Source: Bacteroidales bacterium
GTDB lineage: Bacteria > Bacteroidota > Bacteroidia > Bacteroidales > UBA3824
DNA length: 40,694 bases
Assembly: GCA_017535325.1 (NCBI GenBank)
Contig: JAFXUC010000123.1
Location: 1 to 40,694 of the forward strand
Reading direction: 5' to 3'
Shown: positions 1 to 8,303 of the stretch, piece by piece
How the letters are laid out: every line of letters begins with the position of its first letter
Numbering within the stretch: position 1 is the first letter of the stretch
Program-made: the position numbers and the translations under genes
Notes under the pieces: generated by a model
Databases searched by the model: none
Seen by the model: the letters and a program-made list of their open reading frames with translations, nothing else
What the model was told of the DNA's origin: nothing

Positions 1-22
1 CAATTTTTTTATTTTTTTTTCA

Positions 23-30
23 TAATTTTG
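23..30 (+). promoter_or_regulatory. rimO promoter, -7 element
   Basis: TAATTTTG matches the Bacteroides -7 consensus TAnnTTTG, 22 bp before the rimO ATG. The -33 position would fall at or before the window edge, so it cannot be judged. Confidence 0.6.
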
Positions 31-52
31 TTCAAAATTTTTTCAATAGAAA

Positions 53-1354
53 ATGACAAAACAAACAATCGCAATAATTACCCTGGGTTGCAGCAAAAAC
101 CTTGTGGATTCCGAAGACCTTGCAACAAGGCTTTACAACAAGTATAACATTCAGTACGATAATGCAGAAAACGCTGATATTGTGATAATTAACACTTGCG
201 GCTTTATCCTTGACGCCCAGCAGGAAAGTATTGACGAAATACTTTTTTACGCCAAAGAAAAAACCGAAGGCAGAATCTCAAAACTCTTTGTATTCGGCTG
301 TTTGTCAGAGCGTTACAAAAAAGATTTAGAAAAAGAAATCCCTGAATGTGATGAATTTTTCGGCGTTAATTCTTTGGAAGAAATTCTCAATAAATTAGAA
401 AGCAATAATCCCGTAAAAGATGTCGCCCGAATAATTTCAACGCCGAAACACACCGCTTATATAAAAGTTGCCGAAGGCTGCAACAGAATGTGTGCTTTTT
501 GCGTAATTCCTTATATAAGAGGACGTTACGTGTCAAGAAAAATCGAAGACATAGTTTCTGAGGTTACAAAACTCGCTAAAAACGGCACAAAAGAATTCAA
601 CCTCATCGCTCAGGATTTAAGTTACTACGGTTATGACCTTTACGGCAAATACGCACTCCCCGATTTGTTGAAACAACTTATTGAAATTCAGGAAGTTCAC
701 TGGATTCGTCTGCATTATACCTATCCGAATAATTTTCCGGCGGAAGTTTTGGATTTGATGAAACAGAGTCCGAAAATCTGCCGGTATTTGGACATTCCGA
801 TTCAGCACGTTTCTGACAAGATTTTAACGAAGATGAAACGCGGACATTCAAAGGACGAAACAGTTGCGCTGATAAAAAAATTCCGCTCTGAAATTCCAGA
901 TATTGCGCTCAGAACCACGCTGTTGGTAGGTTTTCCGGGCGAAACGGACAAAGACTTTCAAGAACTTGAAGAGTTTGTAAAAGAGGCTGAATTTGACCGT
1001 CTCGGTGTGTTTCAATATTCGCCCGAAGAGGGAACTTTTTCCGAGAAAAACTACCGCGACAACGTGTCAAAAAAGAAAAAACAGGAACGCGCCGACGCAA
1101 TTATGAAAATTCAGCAAAAAATCTCGCTTGACTTGAATGTCAAGAAAACCGGCAAAAAATACGAAGTTTTAATCGACCGCGAAGAAGGAGAATACTTTGT
1201 CGGAAGAACTCAATACGATTCGCCGGAGGTTGACTGCGAGGTTTTGATAAAAATTTCTGACGCGCCGGACATAAAAATCGGAAATTTTTATCAGGTGGAA
1301 ATCATTGATGCTGAGGAGTTTGACCTCTATGCAAAACCCTGTTCAGAAAAATGA
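53..1354 (+). CDS. rimO: Ribosomal protein S12 methylthiotransferase RimO
   Basis: Radical-SAM enzyme that adds a methylthio group to the conserved aspartate of ribosomal protein S12. At 433 aa it has the usual family length. The N-terminal MTTase domain carries the three cluster-binding cysteines C13 (LGCSKN), C49 (NTCGF) and C83 (FGCLSER). The radical-SAM CxxxCxxC is C143/C147/C150 in EGCNRMCAFC, followed by the IPYIRGRY stretch. The C-terminal part, about 365-430, fits a TRAM domain. The start is the first ATG after a good -7 element. The LGCSKN and IRGRYVSR stretches favour RimO over its paralogue MiaB. It appears to be monocistronic: the next plus-strand gene is far downstream and galM converges on it. 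Confidence 0.95.
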   Translation: MTKQTIAIITLGCSKNLVDSEDLATRLYNKYNIQYDNAENADIVIINTCGFILDAQQESIDEILFYAKEKTEGRISKLFVFGCLSERYKKDLEKEIPECDEFFGVNSLEEILNKLESNNPVKDVARIISTPKHTAYIKVAEGCNRMCAFCVIPYIRGRYVSRKIEDIVSEVTKLAKNGTKEFNLIAQDLSYYGYDLYGKYALPDLLKQLIEIQEVHWIRLHYTYPNNFPAEVLDLMKQSPKICRYLDIPIQHVSDKILTKMKRGHSKDETVALIKKFRSEIPDIALRTTLLVGFPGETDKDFQELEEFVKEAEFDRLGVFQYSPEEGTFSEKNYRDNVSKKKKQERADAIMKIQQKISLDLNVKKTGKKYEVLIDREEGEYFVGRTQYDSPEVDCEVLIKISDAPDIKIGNFYQVEIIDAEEFDLYAKPCSEK

Positions 1355-1389
1355 ACAAAATGAATAACACCAAACTGATAAAAACTTCC

Positions 1390-1397
1390 TAACTTTG
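1390..1397 (+). promoter_or_regulatory. Orphan promoter-like -7 element
   Basis: TAACTTTG is a perfect TAnnTTTG match on the plus strand, but no plus-strand gene follows. Only an AT-rich stretch and the terminator at 1556-1592 lie downstream. There is no clear TTTG 19-21 bp upstream. It may drive a short untranslated RNA of about 190 nt or be a relic. Confidence 0.35.
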
Positions 1398-1555
1398 CAG
1401 TGCAATTAAGGAATAAAAGACAACTCGATAACCATAAATACAAATTAAAGATTTTTTTATTGTTTTATTTGTTTTTATTTTTAAGCATTAAGTATTTTTC
1501 ATTTGCAAGTCTTTTTATGATCAAAGAATATTAGAAATAATGTTTTTTGAAAAAG

Positions 1556-1592
1556 GAAATGGCATTGTCGTGATGACAACGCCATTTTTATT
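1556..1592. terminator. Bidirectional terminator between rimO and galM
   Basis: A 12-bp stem (1558-1569 with 1575-1586, one mismatch) with a 5-nt loop lies between the convergent rimO and galM genes. It is followed by a T-rich tail on the plus strand and a shorter, interrupted T-run on the minus strand. It can serve both transcripts. Confidence 0.8.
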
Positions 1593-1594
1593 TT

Positions 1595-2653
1595 TTATAA
1601 TTCCGGAAAACATTCTCCGTCGTTTTGAGATTCGGTTTCAAACTTAAACACCGTTTTTTGTGCGTAAATTTTGCCCGGTCTTAATATCGCGTCAGGAAAA
1701 TCCTTTTTGTTTGGCGAATCGGGGAAAAACTGCGTTTCAAGACAGAAGGCACTCTGACGGGAAACTTTTTTGCCGGTTTTGGTCGTAAGTGTCGAGTCAA
1801 GCCAGTTGCCGGTGTAAAACTGTACGCCCGGATAGTCGGTAAAGACTTTCAAAATTCTTCCGCTCTCAGGGTCTTCAACCTCGGCTGCAAGTATCATTGA
1901 GCCGTCTTTCTTGGTGTTAAGGACAAAATTGTGGTCGTAATAAAAATCCTTTATCGTCTTTAAGCGGCGGAATTTTCTGAAATCAAAATCCGTTCCTTCC
2001 ACCGGTTTGATTACACCCGTCGGAATGCAGTCATCGGTTATGTCGGTTATCGCGTCGGCGTTTATCATAACGGCGTATTTTGAAATGTCCGTACTCTTGA
2101 AATCTCCGCTAAGATTAAAATATGCGTGCTGAGTAAGGTTTACGGGTGTTGCTTTGTCGGTAACGGCTTTGTAAACCATTTCCAAAGCGTTTTCGGCAGT
2201 AATTTTGTATGTGATTGAAGCCGTGAGATTGCCGGGGAAATTTTCCTCGCCGTCCGGACTTTTGTATTCAAAAGTGATTTCCGGCTCGTCGGAGTCCTTT
2301 GTTTCCTTAACCGTCCAGGTCTTGACATTAAAGCCTTCTTTGCCGCCGTGAAGCGTGTTTTTGCCGTCGTTTGCGTTAAGGAGATACTCTTTGCCGTCCA
2401 AAACGAATTTTGCGCCGCCGATTCTGTTGGCAAAACGTCCCGGAACAACATTGATGTAGGACTGATTTTTTACCCATTCGTCATAATCCTTTAATTCGAC
2501 TACGACGTTTTCAATCTTGCCGTTTTTGTCTGGAACGCAGATTGAAGTTACAGTTGCGCCCCTTTCAATGAAAGAAGCCGTCATACCATGGGCATTTCCC
2601 AAAGTATAAATTTTAACGCCTTTTGCGGCGTCGTAAATCTCTGTCTTTATCAT
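1595..2653 (-). CDS. galM: Galactose mutarotase (aldose 1-epimerase)
   Basis: Interconverts alpha and beta anomers of galactose and related hexoses, feeding the Leloir pathway. The 352-aa protein has family hallmarks: NTLHGG (H102), TQHAYFNLSG (the catalytic-acid His, H176) and LETQFFPDSPN (the catalytic-base Glu, E306). No signal peptide is seen, so it is probably cytoplasmic. I start it at the ATG at 2653 (MIKTEIYD). The reading frame stays open further upstream only through a TTG inside a strong hairpin, which makes the longer form unlikely. The leader from the promoter at 2794-2801 would be about 130 nt and holds the hairpin and a 15-codon ORF. No other galactose genes are adjacent. Confidence 0.93.
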   Translation of the reverse strand: MIKTEIYDAAKGVKIYTLGNAHGMTASFIERGATVTSICVPDKNGKIENVVVELKDYDEWVKNQSYINVVPGRFANRIGGAKFVLDGKEYLLNANDGKNTLHGGKEGFNVKTWTVKETKDSDEPEITFEYKSPDGEENFPGNLTASITYKITAENALEMVYKAVTDKATPVNLTQHAYFNLSGDFKSTDISKYAVMINADAITDITDDCIPTGVIKPVEGTDFDFRKFRRLKTIKDFYYDHNFVLNTKKDGSMILAAEVEDPESGRILKVFTDYPGVQFYTGNWLDSTLTTKTGKKVSRQSAFCLETQFFPDSPNKKDFPDAILRPGKIYAQKTVFKFETESQNDGECFPEL

Positions 2654-2675
2654 TATAGTAAAATTATTATTTTCC

Positions 2676-2723
2676 TTATTTCTTAAAATATCCCGCCGGC
2701 GAATCAAACAAATATTGATTCAT
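2676..2723 (-). CDS. Possible 15-codon leader peptide in the galM 5' leader
   Basis: ATG to TAA encodes MNQYLFDSPAGYFKK and ends 22 nt before the galM start. The ORF runs through the hairpin at 2689-2735, so its translation would alter folding. This is how attenuation leaders work, but an ORF this short could be chance. No specificity for an amino acid stands out. Confidence 0.25.
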   Translation of the reverse strand: MNQYLFDSPAGYFKK

Positions 2724-2735
2724 ACCGGCGGGATA
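2689..2735 (-). promoter_or_regulatory. Strong hairpin in the galM leader
   Basis: The outer stem is an 11-bp perfect match rich in G and C (2689-2699 with 2725-2735). The inner stem is 7 bp (2701-2707 with 2715-2721) with a 7-nt loop. The tail on the minus strand is only TATTTTAAG, so it is a weak intrinsic terminator. It could end transcription of the S41 protease gene, act as a galM leader structure, or both. Confidence 0.5.
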
Positions 2736-2793
2736 AAAAGTAATAACTAAAAATAAAAAAAATATGAAAAAACGAAAGTCTTAATCTTCGCTG

Positions 2794-2801
2794 CAAATTT
2801 A
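2794..2801 (-). promoter_or_regulatory. galM promoter, -7 element
   Basis: The minus strand reads TAAATTTG, a perfect TAnnTTTG, about 140 nt before the galM ATG. No TTTG is visible at the -33 spacing. Confidence 0.45.
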
Positions 2802-2861
2802 AAAAATAATTTCTTAAATATTAAACTTAAATTAAGTTTTTAACATTTTTTCATGGTGTTT

Positions 2862-4292
2862 TTAACGTTTTTTATAGTTCGGTTTACAAATCATAGCCGC
2901 ACGGGTAATTTCAGGCTTTCCGAATACATCTACGAACTTGCCAAAAAGCGGAGCAGCCGCCTTTTTTGAGACTGTTTTGCCCGTAATCATAGAAACTGCC
3001 GCATTTAAAAGCGGTTCTTCCGTATCGCCCAACTCATAATAAACGTCCCTGACATAATAATCCGGCTCAAAACCGTCCGCAAATTTCATTTCGTTGTTTG
3101 CGTTTTTGCAGCAGGCAATCGAAACGTATGCCGCCCATTCGCTGTAAGGTGTGCCGTCTTCGTCGCTGCCCTTGTCCTCATCGTCATTTACCAAAATATT
3201 TGAAGTAAACTTTCCGTAAGAGTTTTCCTCGCCGATAAGAACGACTTTCAGATAAGGCGACAAGCCCGAAATCAGTTCCTCGCTTGCGCTTGCCGTAGAA
3301 CCCGAAATCAAAACATAAAGCGTTGACAGGTTGAGTTTCGGCGAAATCGGCACAAAATATTCCTTGTCGTAGTCAGGGTCTTCCCTTTTTAAATACTCTG
3401 CAAGCAGGGAATTGTATTCGGTTCTCAAAAAGACTTTGCCTTCGTTGCCGTCAGGAACGAGCATGGAGGCAAGTGTGTCAAGCGTTGAAACATAACCGCC
3501 GCCGTTGAGCCTCAAATCAAGAACCAAATCCGTAACCTGAGCGGCTTGAAGTTTTTCAACTGCGTCCATAATGGTTTTGGTGTCCTGAGTAAAACTGTCA
3601 TAAAGAAAATAACCGATAATTTTGCCGTCAACGTTAAAGGTTTTTACCTGCAAAACGGGGTCAATTTTCATATCCGTTTTTGTAACCGGCTCTGTGGTAA
3701 ACTCCTCTGAATCTTTCCAGTCAAGACGCACCTTTCCCTCATCATCTGTGTATGACGAAACTTTCTTGTAAGTATACGTGCAGACATTTTCGTTAAGAAG
3801 TGTGCTGTAATTGGACTTCGTAAGCGTCTGACCGTTGACTGCCGTTATTACATCGCCCCTTTTAAGCCCCGCCTTTGAAGCCGGCGAATTGTCGTAAACA
3901 TAATTCAAAACGGCAACAATATTTGAAGAATTTTCGTCGGCAAGAAACAAATCATAATTGGTTCCGTCAGTTTTGTAATCGTTGTCAAAAGATTTTTCGA
4001 CCTCGCTGTAATTGTTGACAACAGCGGAAAATCTGTCGGTTTTTTCCCTGAAACTTTCCAAAACATCATACGGAGTATCGCAATTTTCAAAATTCATTCT
4101 GTTAGGCACGTTGTCAGCCCAATAATAATAAGTGCCGAATGTCTGAAACACAAAGTTGTGTACGGTATAATCTTTTCCGTCAATTTCATGACCGTTTCCG
4201 CTTCCGCCCTGGTCCTTGACATCGTCTTCCTTGTTGCAGGAGGCAAAACTCAAAAATGCCGCCGACAACATAAGATAAAATATTTTCTTCAT
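2862..4292 (-). CDS. S41-family (C-terminal processing) peptidase lipoprotein
   Basis: A 476-aa secreted serine protease. The N-terminus is a lipoprotein signal ending at C19 (SFASC), so it is probably anchored in an envelope membrane. A PDZ-like region lies at about 125-165 (NSPASKAGLKRGDVITAVNG). The S41 core follows, with DLVLDLRLNGGG at 255-266, the nucleophile segment GSTASASEEL at 331-340 and a likely catalytic Lys in SYGKF (K361). This matches the Ser-Lys dyad of tail-specific proteases. The type is common in Bacteroidetes, where substrates are mostly unknown. It appears monocistronic, with its own promoter at 4330-4337. Nothing here points to a specific substrate. Confidence 0.9.
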   Translation of the reverse strand: MKKIFYLMLSAAFLSFASCNKEDDVKDQGGSGNGHEIDGKDYTVHNFVFQTFGTYYYWADNVPNRMNFENCDTPYDVLESFREKTDRFSAVVNNYSEVEKSFDNDYKTDGTNYDLFLADENSSNIVAVLNYVYDNSPASKAGLKRGDVITAVNGQTLTKSNYSTLLNENVCTYTYKKVSSYTDDEGKVRLDWKDSEEFTTEPVTKTDMKIDPVLQVKTFNVDGKIIGYFLYDSFTQDTKTIMDAVEKLQAAQVTDLVLDLRLNGGGYVSTLDTLASMLVPDGNEGKVFLRTEYNSLLAEYLKREDPDYDKEYFVPISPKLNLSTLYVLISGSTASASEELISGLSPYLKVVLIGEENSYGKFTSNILVNDDEDKGSDEDGTPYSEWAAYVSIACCKNANNEMKFADGFEPDYYVRDVYYELGDTEEPLLNAAVSMITGKTVSKKAAAPLFGKFVDVFGKPEITRAAMICKPNYKKR

Positions 4293-4329
4293 TGTATAAA
4301 CTGTTTATTTTAATGTTTTAAACTCATTG

Positions 4330-4337
4330 CAAAATTA
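4330..4337 (-). promoter_or_regulatory. S41 peptidase promoter, -7 element
   Basis: The minus strand reads TAATTTTG, 37 bp before the ATG at 4292. No convincing -33 TTTG is seen. Confidence 0.55.
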
Positions 4338-4467
4338 ATATTTTTCTCCCATAAATAATGTTAATATAGTGCAAAAAATATTTTATAAAACCCAAGGCTG
4401 TCTAACTGTGCGAAAATCAAGAACAAAAAACTTTTTTCAAAAAAAACTAAAAAAAAACTCTCAAAAA

Positions 4468-4499
4468 TTTGGTCAAATCAAAAAACTGCCGTACCTTTG
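4468..4499 (+). promoter_or_regulatory. Promoter of the tRNA cluster
   Basis: TTTG (4468-4471), exactly 20 bp, then TACCTTTG (4492-4499): a full match to the Bacteroides -33/-7 arrangement. It ends 22 bp before the first tRNA-Gly, so all three tRNAs are probably one transcript. Confidence 0.85.
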
Positions 4500-4521
4500 C
4501 ACCGCAATCGAAAGATAAAAC

Positions 4522-4594
4522 GCGGGAGTAGCTCAGTTGGTAGAGCGCAACCTTGCCAAGGTTGAGGTCGCGAGTTCGAGCCTCGTCTCCCGCT
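4522..4594 (+). tRNA. tRNA-Gly(GCC), copy 1
   Basis: A 73-nt cloverleaf. The acceptor stem is GCGGGAG with CTCCCGC, the D-arm has AGCTCAGTTGGTAGAGC, the anticodon loop is CTTGCCAAG (GCC), the T-loop is GTTCGAGCC, and the discriminator base is T. The 3' CCA is not encoded. The sequence is identical to the copy at 4746-4818. Confidence 0.97.
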
Positions 4595-4627
4595 CAAAGG
4601 AAACTTTCAAAAAGGTTCTTTAAGGCT

Positions 4628-4713
4628 GCCCGGGTGGCGGAATTGGTAGACGCGCAGGACTTAAAATCCTGTGGACAGAAATGTTCGTACCGGTTCGATG
4701 CCGGTCTCGGGTA
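4628..4713 (+). tRNA. tRNA-Leu(TAA)
   Basis: An 86-nt class II tRNA with a long variable arm. The anticodon arm AGGACTTAAAATCCT carries TAA. The acceptor stem GCCCGGG pairs with CTCGGGT through two G-T wobbles. The discriminator is A and CCA is not encoded. It is sandwiched between two identical tRNA-Gly genes. Confidence 0.96.
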
Positions 4714-4745
4714 CAAAGGTAGAGATATTTGTATTCATAGTAGCG

Positions 4746-4818
4746 GCGGGAGTAGCTCAGTTGGTAGAGCGCAACCTTGCCAAGGTTGAGGTCGCGAGTT
4801 CGAGCCTCGTCTCCCGCT
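4746..4818 (+). tRNA. tRNA-Gly(GCC), copy 2
   Basis: Identical over all 73 nt to the first tRNA-Gly(GCC), while the flanks differ. This points to duplication of the tRNA gene itself. It is the last gene of the cluster before the terminator at 4826-4862. Confidence 0.97.
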
Positions 4819-4825
4819 CAAATAT

Positions 4826-4862
4826 AAAACGGAAACTTTTTTTAAAGTTTCCGTTTTTTTTT
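4826..4862 (+). terminator. Intrinsic terminator after the tRNA cluster
   Basis: The stem AAACGGAAACTTT pairs with AAAGTTTCCGTTT and is followed by a run of nine or more T on the plus strand. It also sits just past the thiD stop codon on the other strand, with a weaker T-rich tail there, so it may serve both. Confidence 0.9.
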
Positions 4863-4872
4863 ATGTCTTTTT

Positions 4873-5679
4873 TTACCAAAATCTCCAAAAATGTTTGACA
4901 GGTCCGTGTCCGCCGCCGAGTTTGTAAGCCGCGCCTTCTTTCAAAGCGTTGTGAAGATAATTTTCAGCATTTTCAACGGCACACTCCATTGAAAGTCCTT
5001 TTGCCAAAAACGCCGCCAACGCACTCGACAATGTACAGCCCGTGCCGTGAGAATTTTCCGTTATGACTCTTTCGTTGTCAAAACGTGTAATCTGCCCCGT
5101 TTCAGCGTTATAAAAAACATCAGAAAGAATTTTGTCAGAGAAATGTCCCGCTTTCAAAAGCACTGAATTTCCGGCAATTTTGGAAAGTTTTTCCGCGAAT
5201 TTTTCGGTGTCTTTTTGGTCGGAGATTTTTTCACCCAAAAGCATTTCCGCCTCCGGAATGTTCGGCGTAATGATTCTCACAAGCGGAAAAAGTTCTTTCA
5301 TTATAGTTTCAACGGCATCTTCTTTCAACAGGGAATGTCCTGAGGTCGAGACCATTACAGGGTCAAGAACGATGTTTTTTATGCCGTAATTTTTTAGCGA
5401 CATAGCCACAGCCAAAACAGTTTCCTTTTTAGACAACATTCCGATTTTAACGCTGTCAGTGCCAATATCGTCCAAAACCGCGTGAATCTGTCCCGAAATA
5501 ATCTCCGGCGGAACATCATGCACCGCCCTAACGCCGAGCGTATTCTGCACCGTTACCGCCGTTATCACCGAGGCGGCATAACAACCGCACGCCGAAACCG
5601 CTTTTATGTCAGCGTTGACGCCCGCGCCGCCGCCGCTGTCAGAGCCGGCGATGGTCAAAACTTTGAAATATTCTTTCAT
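4873..5679 (-). CDS. thiD: Hydroxymethylpyrimidine/phosphomethylpyrimidine kinase ThiD
   Basis: Phosphorylates HMP twice to HMP-PP, the pyrimidine half of thiamine. It is a ribokinase-fold protein of 268 aa, the standard length. The substrate and nucleotide motif AGSDSGGGAG is at 11-20, and the anion hole and catalytic Asp/Cys region appears as NSHGTGCTLSSALA near the C-terminus. It is the last gene of a leftward operon, 4 nt after thiL. No TPP riboswitch is visible near it, so its control probably comes from the operon promoter at lptB. Confidence 0.94.
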   Translation of the reverse strand: MKEYFKVLTIAGSDSGGGAGVNADIKAVSACGCYAASVITAVTVQNTLGVRAVHDVPPEIISGQIHAVLDDIGTDSVKIGMLSKKETVLAVAMSLKNYGIKNIVLDPVMVSTSGHSLLKEDAVETIMKELFPLVRIITPNIPEAEMLLGEKISDQKDTEKFAEKLSKIAGNSVLLKAGHFSDKILSDVFYNAETGQITRFDNERVITENSHGTGCTLSSALAAFLAKGLSMECAVENAENYLHNALKEGAAYKLGGGHGPVKHFWRFW

Positions 5680-5683
5680 TTTT

Positions 5684-6682
5684 TTAAGCCGTAAAATGGT
5701 CGAAACCGTTAGAAAATCCGTTTAAAGGAAAACTGTTTTCCAAAAAGACAATATCAGGCGAATAACTTTCCGTGATTTTTCCGATTGCATAAAGCGGTTT
5801 TGAAAACTTTTGCTCAAATTTTTCACTGATTTCCGCGAATTTTTTGCTGTCAACAGTCAGCAAAAGTTCATAGTCCTCACCGCCGGAAGTTGCAAAAGAA
5901 TATGCATCTCTAAGACTGTAACACTCTGTCATCAAAGGACTTAACGGCAATTTTTCTAACTCCACAACCGCCGAAACCCGTGAGGCTTTCATTATGTGTT
6001 TTAAGTCAGAGGAAATCCCGTCCGAAATGTCCATCATCGCATGAACGCCTTGAAATTCCGCCAAAAACTGCCCTTCAAAAATTCTCGGCTCAGGATTGTG
6101 ATGACGCGAAATAAAATATTCCGAGGTTTTGTTCCGCGGTTTTTCCGGGTTTGTAACAAATTCCAAACCCGCCGCCGAATCACCTAAAAAGCCCGTAACG
6201 CAAACCACGTCGCCGGGTTTTGCGCCGCTGCGGAATTTTTTGTTAACCGCCCTGCCGATGACAGTTACGTTGATTGTCAGCCCTGACAAGGATTTTGTGG
6301 TGTCGCCGCCCAAAAGCGGACAGTTGAATTTTTTGCTCCAAAAAGCGTAACCCTTAAAAAAAGCGTCCAAAAATTCCGTATCCGTCTCCGGCGGAATTGC
6401 AATGGAAAGAAACGAGGCAACCGGCGTTGCTCCAGAGGCGGCTAAATCGCTGAGATTGACCGCCAAAGACTTCTTTCCGAGCAACTCCCCTCCTATTTCG
6501 TCCTTTATAAAATGTACGTTTTCCGTAAGCAAATCCGTGCTGACAAGAAAGTCCCCGCCCTTAGAGGGAATTACGGCGCAGTCGTCGCCGATACCCGAAA
6601 CTCCGTCAGGGAGTTTTTCCGAAAAATATTTTTTGGAAAAACTCTCAATCAGTCCGAACTCGCCTATGTCCTTTAATTTCAT
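5684..6682 (-). CDS. thiL: Thiamine-monophosphate kinase ThiL
   Basis: ATP-dependent phosphorylation of thiamine monophosphate to thiamine pyrophosphate, the last step of the pathway. It is 332 aa with an AIR-synthase-like fold: GIGDDCAVI near the N-terminus, LGGDTTKS for metal and ATP binding, MMDISDGISSDL and SGGEDYELL further on. The start ATG overlaps the stop of the upstream exonuclease gene by one base (TAATG), so translation is probably coupled. It is paired with thiD, but the rest of the thiamine genes are not in the window. Confidence 0.94.
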   Translation of the reverse strand: MKLKDIGEFGLIESFSKKYFSEKLPDGVSGIGDDCAVIPSKGGDFLVSTDLLTENVHFIKDEIGGELLGKKSLAVNLSDLAASGATPVASFLSIAIPPETDTEFLDAFFKGYAFWSKKFNCPLLGGDTTKSLSGLTINVTVIGRAVNKKFRSGAKPGDVVCVTGFLGDSAAGLEFVTNPEKPRNKTSEYFISRHHNPEPRIFEGQFLAEFQGVHAMMDISDGISSDLKHIMKASRVSAVVELEKLPLSPLMTECYSLRDAYSFATSGGEDYELLLTVDSKKFAEISEKFEQKFSKPLYAIGKITESYSPDIVFLENSFPLNGFSNGFDHFTA

Positions 6683-7482
6683 TAACTTAACCCGCTAAAT
6701 TTGCTTTGAAGTTTGTTTTGAAGAATTTTGTCCTTGATTGCAGTCAAAACCTCTTTTGTGTTTTGGGCAAAATCGCTTTTCATCATCCAGTCGTAATAGC
6801 CTTTGTCGAGTTTTTCTAAAACCTCTTCCACGCTTTTGCCTTTGTATTTTCCGAAATTGAAAACCTCTTTGCCGCTTTCGTCGTAAATGATTCTGCCGGC
6901 AAAGTCAACGTTTCGGGTCTGAGCCGAATATTTTGACAGAAAATCCAAATTGTTTTCCAAATCGGGATATTTGTCCAACTGCGCTTTCAAAACCTCGTAA
7001 GTTGCCGAGGTGTCGCCCAAGGCAGAATGTGCGTCTTCCAAGTTTTTGCCGCAGTAAAACTGATATGCCGCGCTGAGGTTCCTCTGCTCTTTTTTGTGGT
7101 AAATCACCTGAACGTCAACGCATTTGCGGTTTTTCATGTCAAAATCTATTCCGACTCTGAGAAACTCCTCCACAAGAAGCGGAACGTCAAACTTGTTGGA
7201 ATTAAAACCGCCGAGGTCGCAGTTTTTGAAAAACGCGCTGAGTTTCGGCGCAATATCCTTAAACGTAGGACAGTCTTTTAAGTCTTCGTCCTTGATTCCG
7301 GTGATTTCGGAGGCTTCCTTCGAGATTGGAATCGTGGGATTGATTCTCGAAACAAACGTTTCTTCCGTCTGGTCGGGATTGATTTTCAGAACGCATATTT
7401 CTATAATACGGTCATGCGCCACGTTAAGACCGGTGGTTTCGAGGTCGAAAAACGCAAGCGGTTTTTTAAGATTCAGATTCAT
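6682..7482 (-). CDS. DnaQ-like DEDDh 3'-5' exonuclease
   Basis: A 266-aa protein with an exonuclease domain like DNA polymerase III epsilon and RNase T. The likely metal ligands are D13 and E15 ([10 protein letters not shown]), D99 (SNKFDVPLL), H152 and D157 (AHSALGD), giving the DEDDh order. The C-terminal part holds [13 protein letters not shown] and a GYYDWMM segment (about 209-234). This resembles the small DUF3820-type domain often appended to such exonucleases. I use the ATG at 7482. The frame stays open upstream, but that region is antisense to the lptB frame. The start lies inside the end of lptB, an overlap of 17 nt. Whether it acts as a proofreading subunit or as an independent nuclease cannot be told. 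Confidence 0.88.
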   Translation of the reverse strand: MNLNLKKPLAFFDLETTGLNVAHDRIIEICVLKINPDQTEETFVSRINPTIPISKEASEITGIKDEDLKDCPTFKDIAPKLSAFFKNCDLGGFNSNKFDVPLLVEEFLRVGIDFDMKNRKCVDVQVIYHKKEQRNLSAAYQFYCGKNLEDAHSALGDTSATYEVLKAQLDKYPDLENNLDFLSKYSAQTRNVDFAGRIIYDESGKEVFNFGKYKGKSVEEVLEKLDKGYYDWMMKSDFAQNTKEVLTAIKDKILQNKLQSKFSGLS

Positions 7483-8269
7483 GATTGGTATCCTGGTTTT
7501 GATTGTTTTCTTCTTTTTTTTCTTCTCTGTTGACTTGGTAGGCGGGACGGCGCAACTCGAAATTCTTTCCGAGGTACACCTCGCGTACTTTTTCGTCTGC
7601 GGCAAGGGCTTCGGGCGTTCCGGCTTGAAGTATTTTGCCCTCGTAAAGCAAATACGCGCGGTCGGTAATCGATAGCGTCTCGTCAACGTTGTGGTCTGTG
7701 ATAAGGATTCCGATGTTTTTGTCTTTGAGTTTTGCGACAATTCCCTGAATGTCCTCAACCGCAATCGGGTCTACGCCCGCAAAAGGCTCGTCCAAAAGTA
7801 TGAATTTCGGGTCAACAGCCAATGCCCTTGCGATTTCGGTACGTCTGCGCTCGCCTCCGGAAAGTTGTATGCCGAGACTTTTGCGGATATGTCCGAGACC
7901 GAACTCCTCAATCAGGCTTTCGAGTTTTTCCTTTTGGTACTCCTTTGAAAAACCCCTGACCTGCATGACGGAAAGAATATTGTCTTCAACGGACATCTGA
8001 CGGAAAACCGACGCCTCCTGAGGCAAATATCCCACGCCGAGTTTTGCCCTCTTGTACATGGCGTGCTTTGTGATTTCGGTGTCATCAAGAAAAATTTTTC
8101 CGCCGTTAGGCTGGATAAGACCGACAATCATATAAAAAGAGGTGGTTTTTCCGGCACCGTTAGGTCCCAAAAGTCCCACGATTTCGCCCTGTGAAACATT
8201 TACCGAAACGTCCCTTACAACAGTACGCTTACCGTAAATCTTTAATAAATGCTCTGCTCTTAACTGCAT
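7466..8269 (-). CDS. lptB: LPS export ABC transporter ATPase LptB
   Basis: Cytoplasmic ATPase of the LptBFG complex that extracts lipopolysaccharide from the inner membrane. The start is [15 protein letters not shown]. Walker [10 protein letters not shown] is at 35-43, the Q-loop is in [10 protein letters not shown], the signature LSGGERRR is at 136-143 and Walker [14 protein letters not shown] is at 157-169. The DPIAVEDIQ stretch is typical of LptB. After the usual end (about 240) there is a tail of some 27 residues rich in N, E and K, whose last codons overlap the next gene. It is the first gene of the lptB-exonuclease-thiL-thiD operon, with a promoter at 8296-8303. LptF/G are elsewhere. 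Confidence 0.93.
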   Translation of the reverse strand: MQLRAEHLLKIYGKRTVVRDVSVNVSQGEIVGLLGPNGAGKTTSFYMIVGLIQPNGGKIFLDDTEITKHAMYKRAKLGVGYLPQEASVFRQMSVEDNILSVMQVRGFSKEYQKEKLESLIEEFGLGHIRKSLGIQLSGGERRRTEIARALAVDPKFILLDEPFAGVDPIAVEDIQGIVAKLKDKNIGILITDHNVDETLSITDRAYLLYEGKILQAGTPEALAADEKVREVYLGKNFELRRPAYQVNREEKKEENNQNQDTNHESES

Positions 8270-8295
8270 AAAATTTCGATTAAAAATTCTTGGCA

Positions 8296-8303
8296 CAAAA
8301 TTA
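8296..8303 (-). promoter_or_regulatory. lptB operon promoter, -7 element
   Basis: The minus strand reads TAATTTTG, 27 bp before the lptB ATG. It directly follows the terminator of the upstream gene. No clear -33 TTTG is seen. Confidence 0.6.

Noticed and set aside
4553..4898. Open frames across the tRNA cluster
   Set aside because: They run through tRNA-Gly and tRNA-Leu genes and the terminator; the sequence is fully explained by RNA genes.
6129..6698. Plus-strand frames opposite thiL
   Set aside because: They are antisense to a well-supported gene, with no promoter or family motif.
4873..8303. A TPP riboswitch for thiL-thiD
   Set aside because: The leader before lptB is too short and the gaps inside the operon are 4 nt or less, so there is no room for one.
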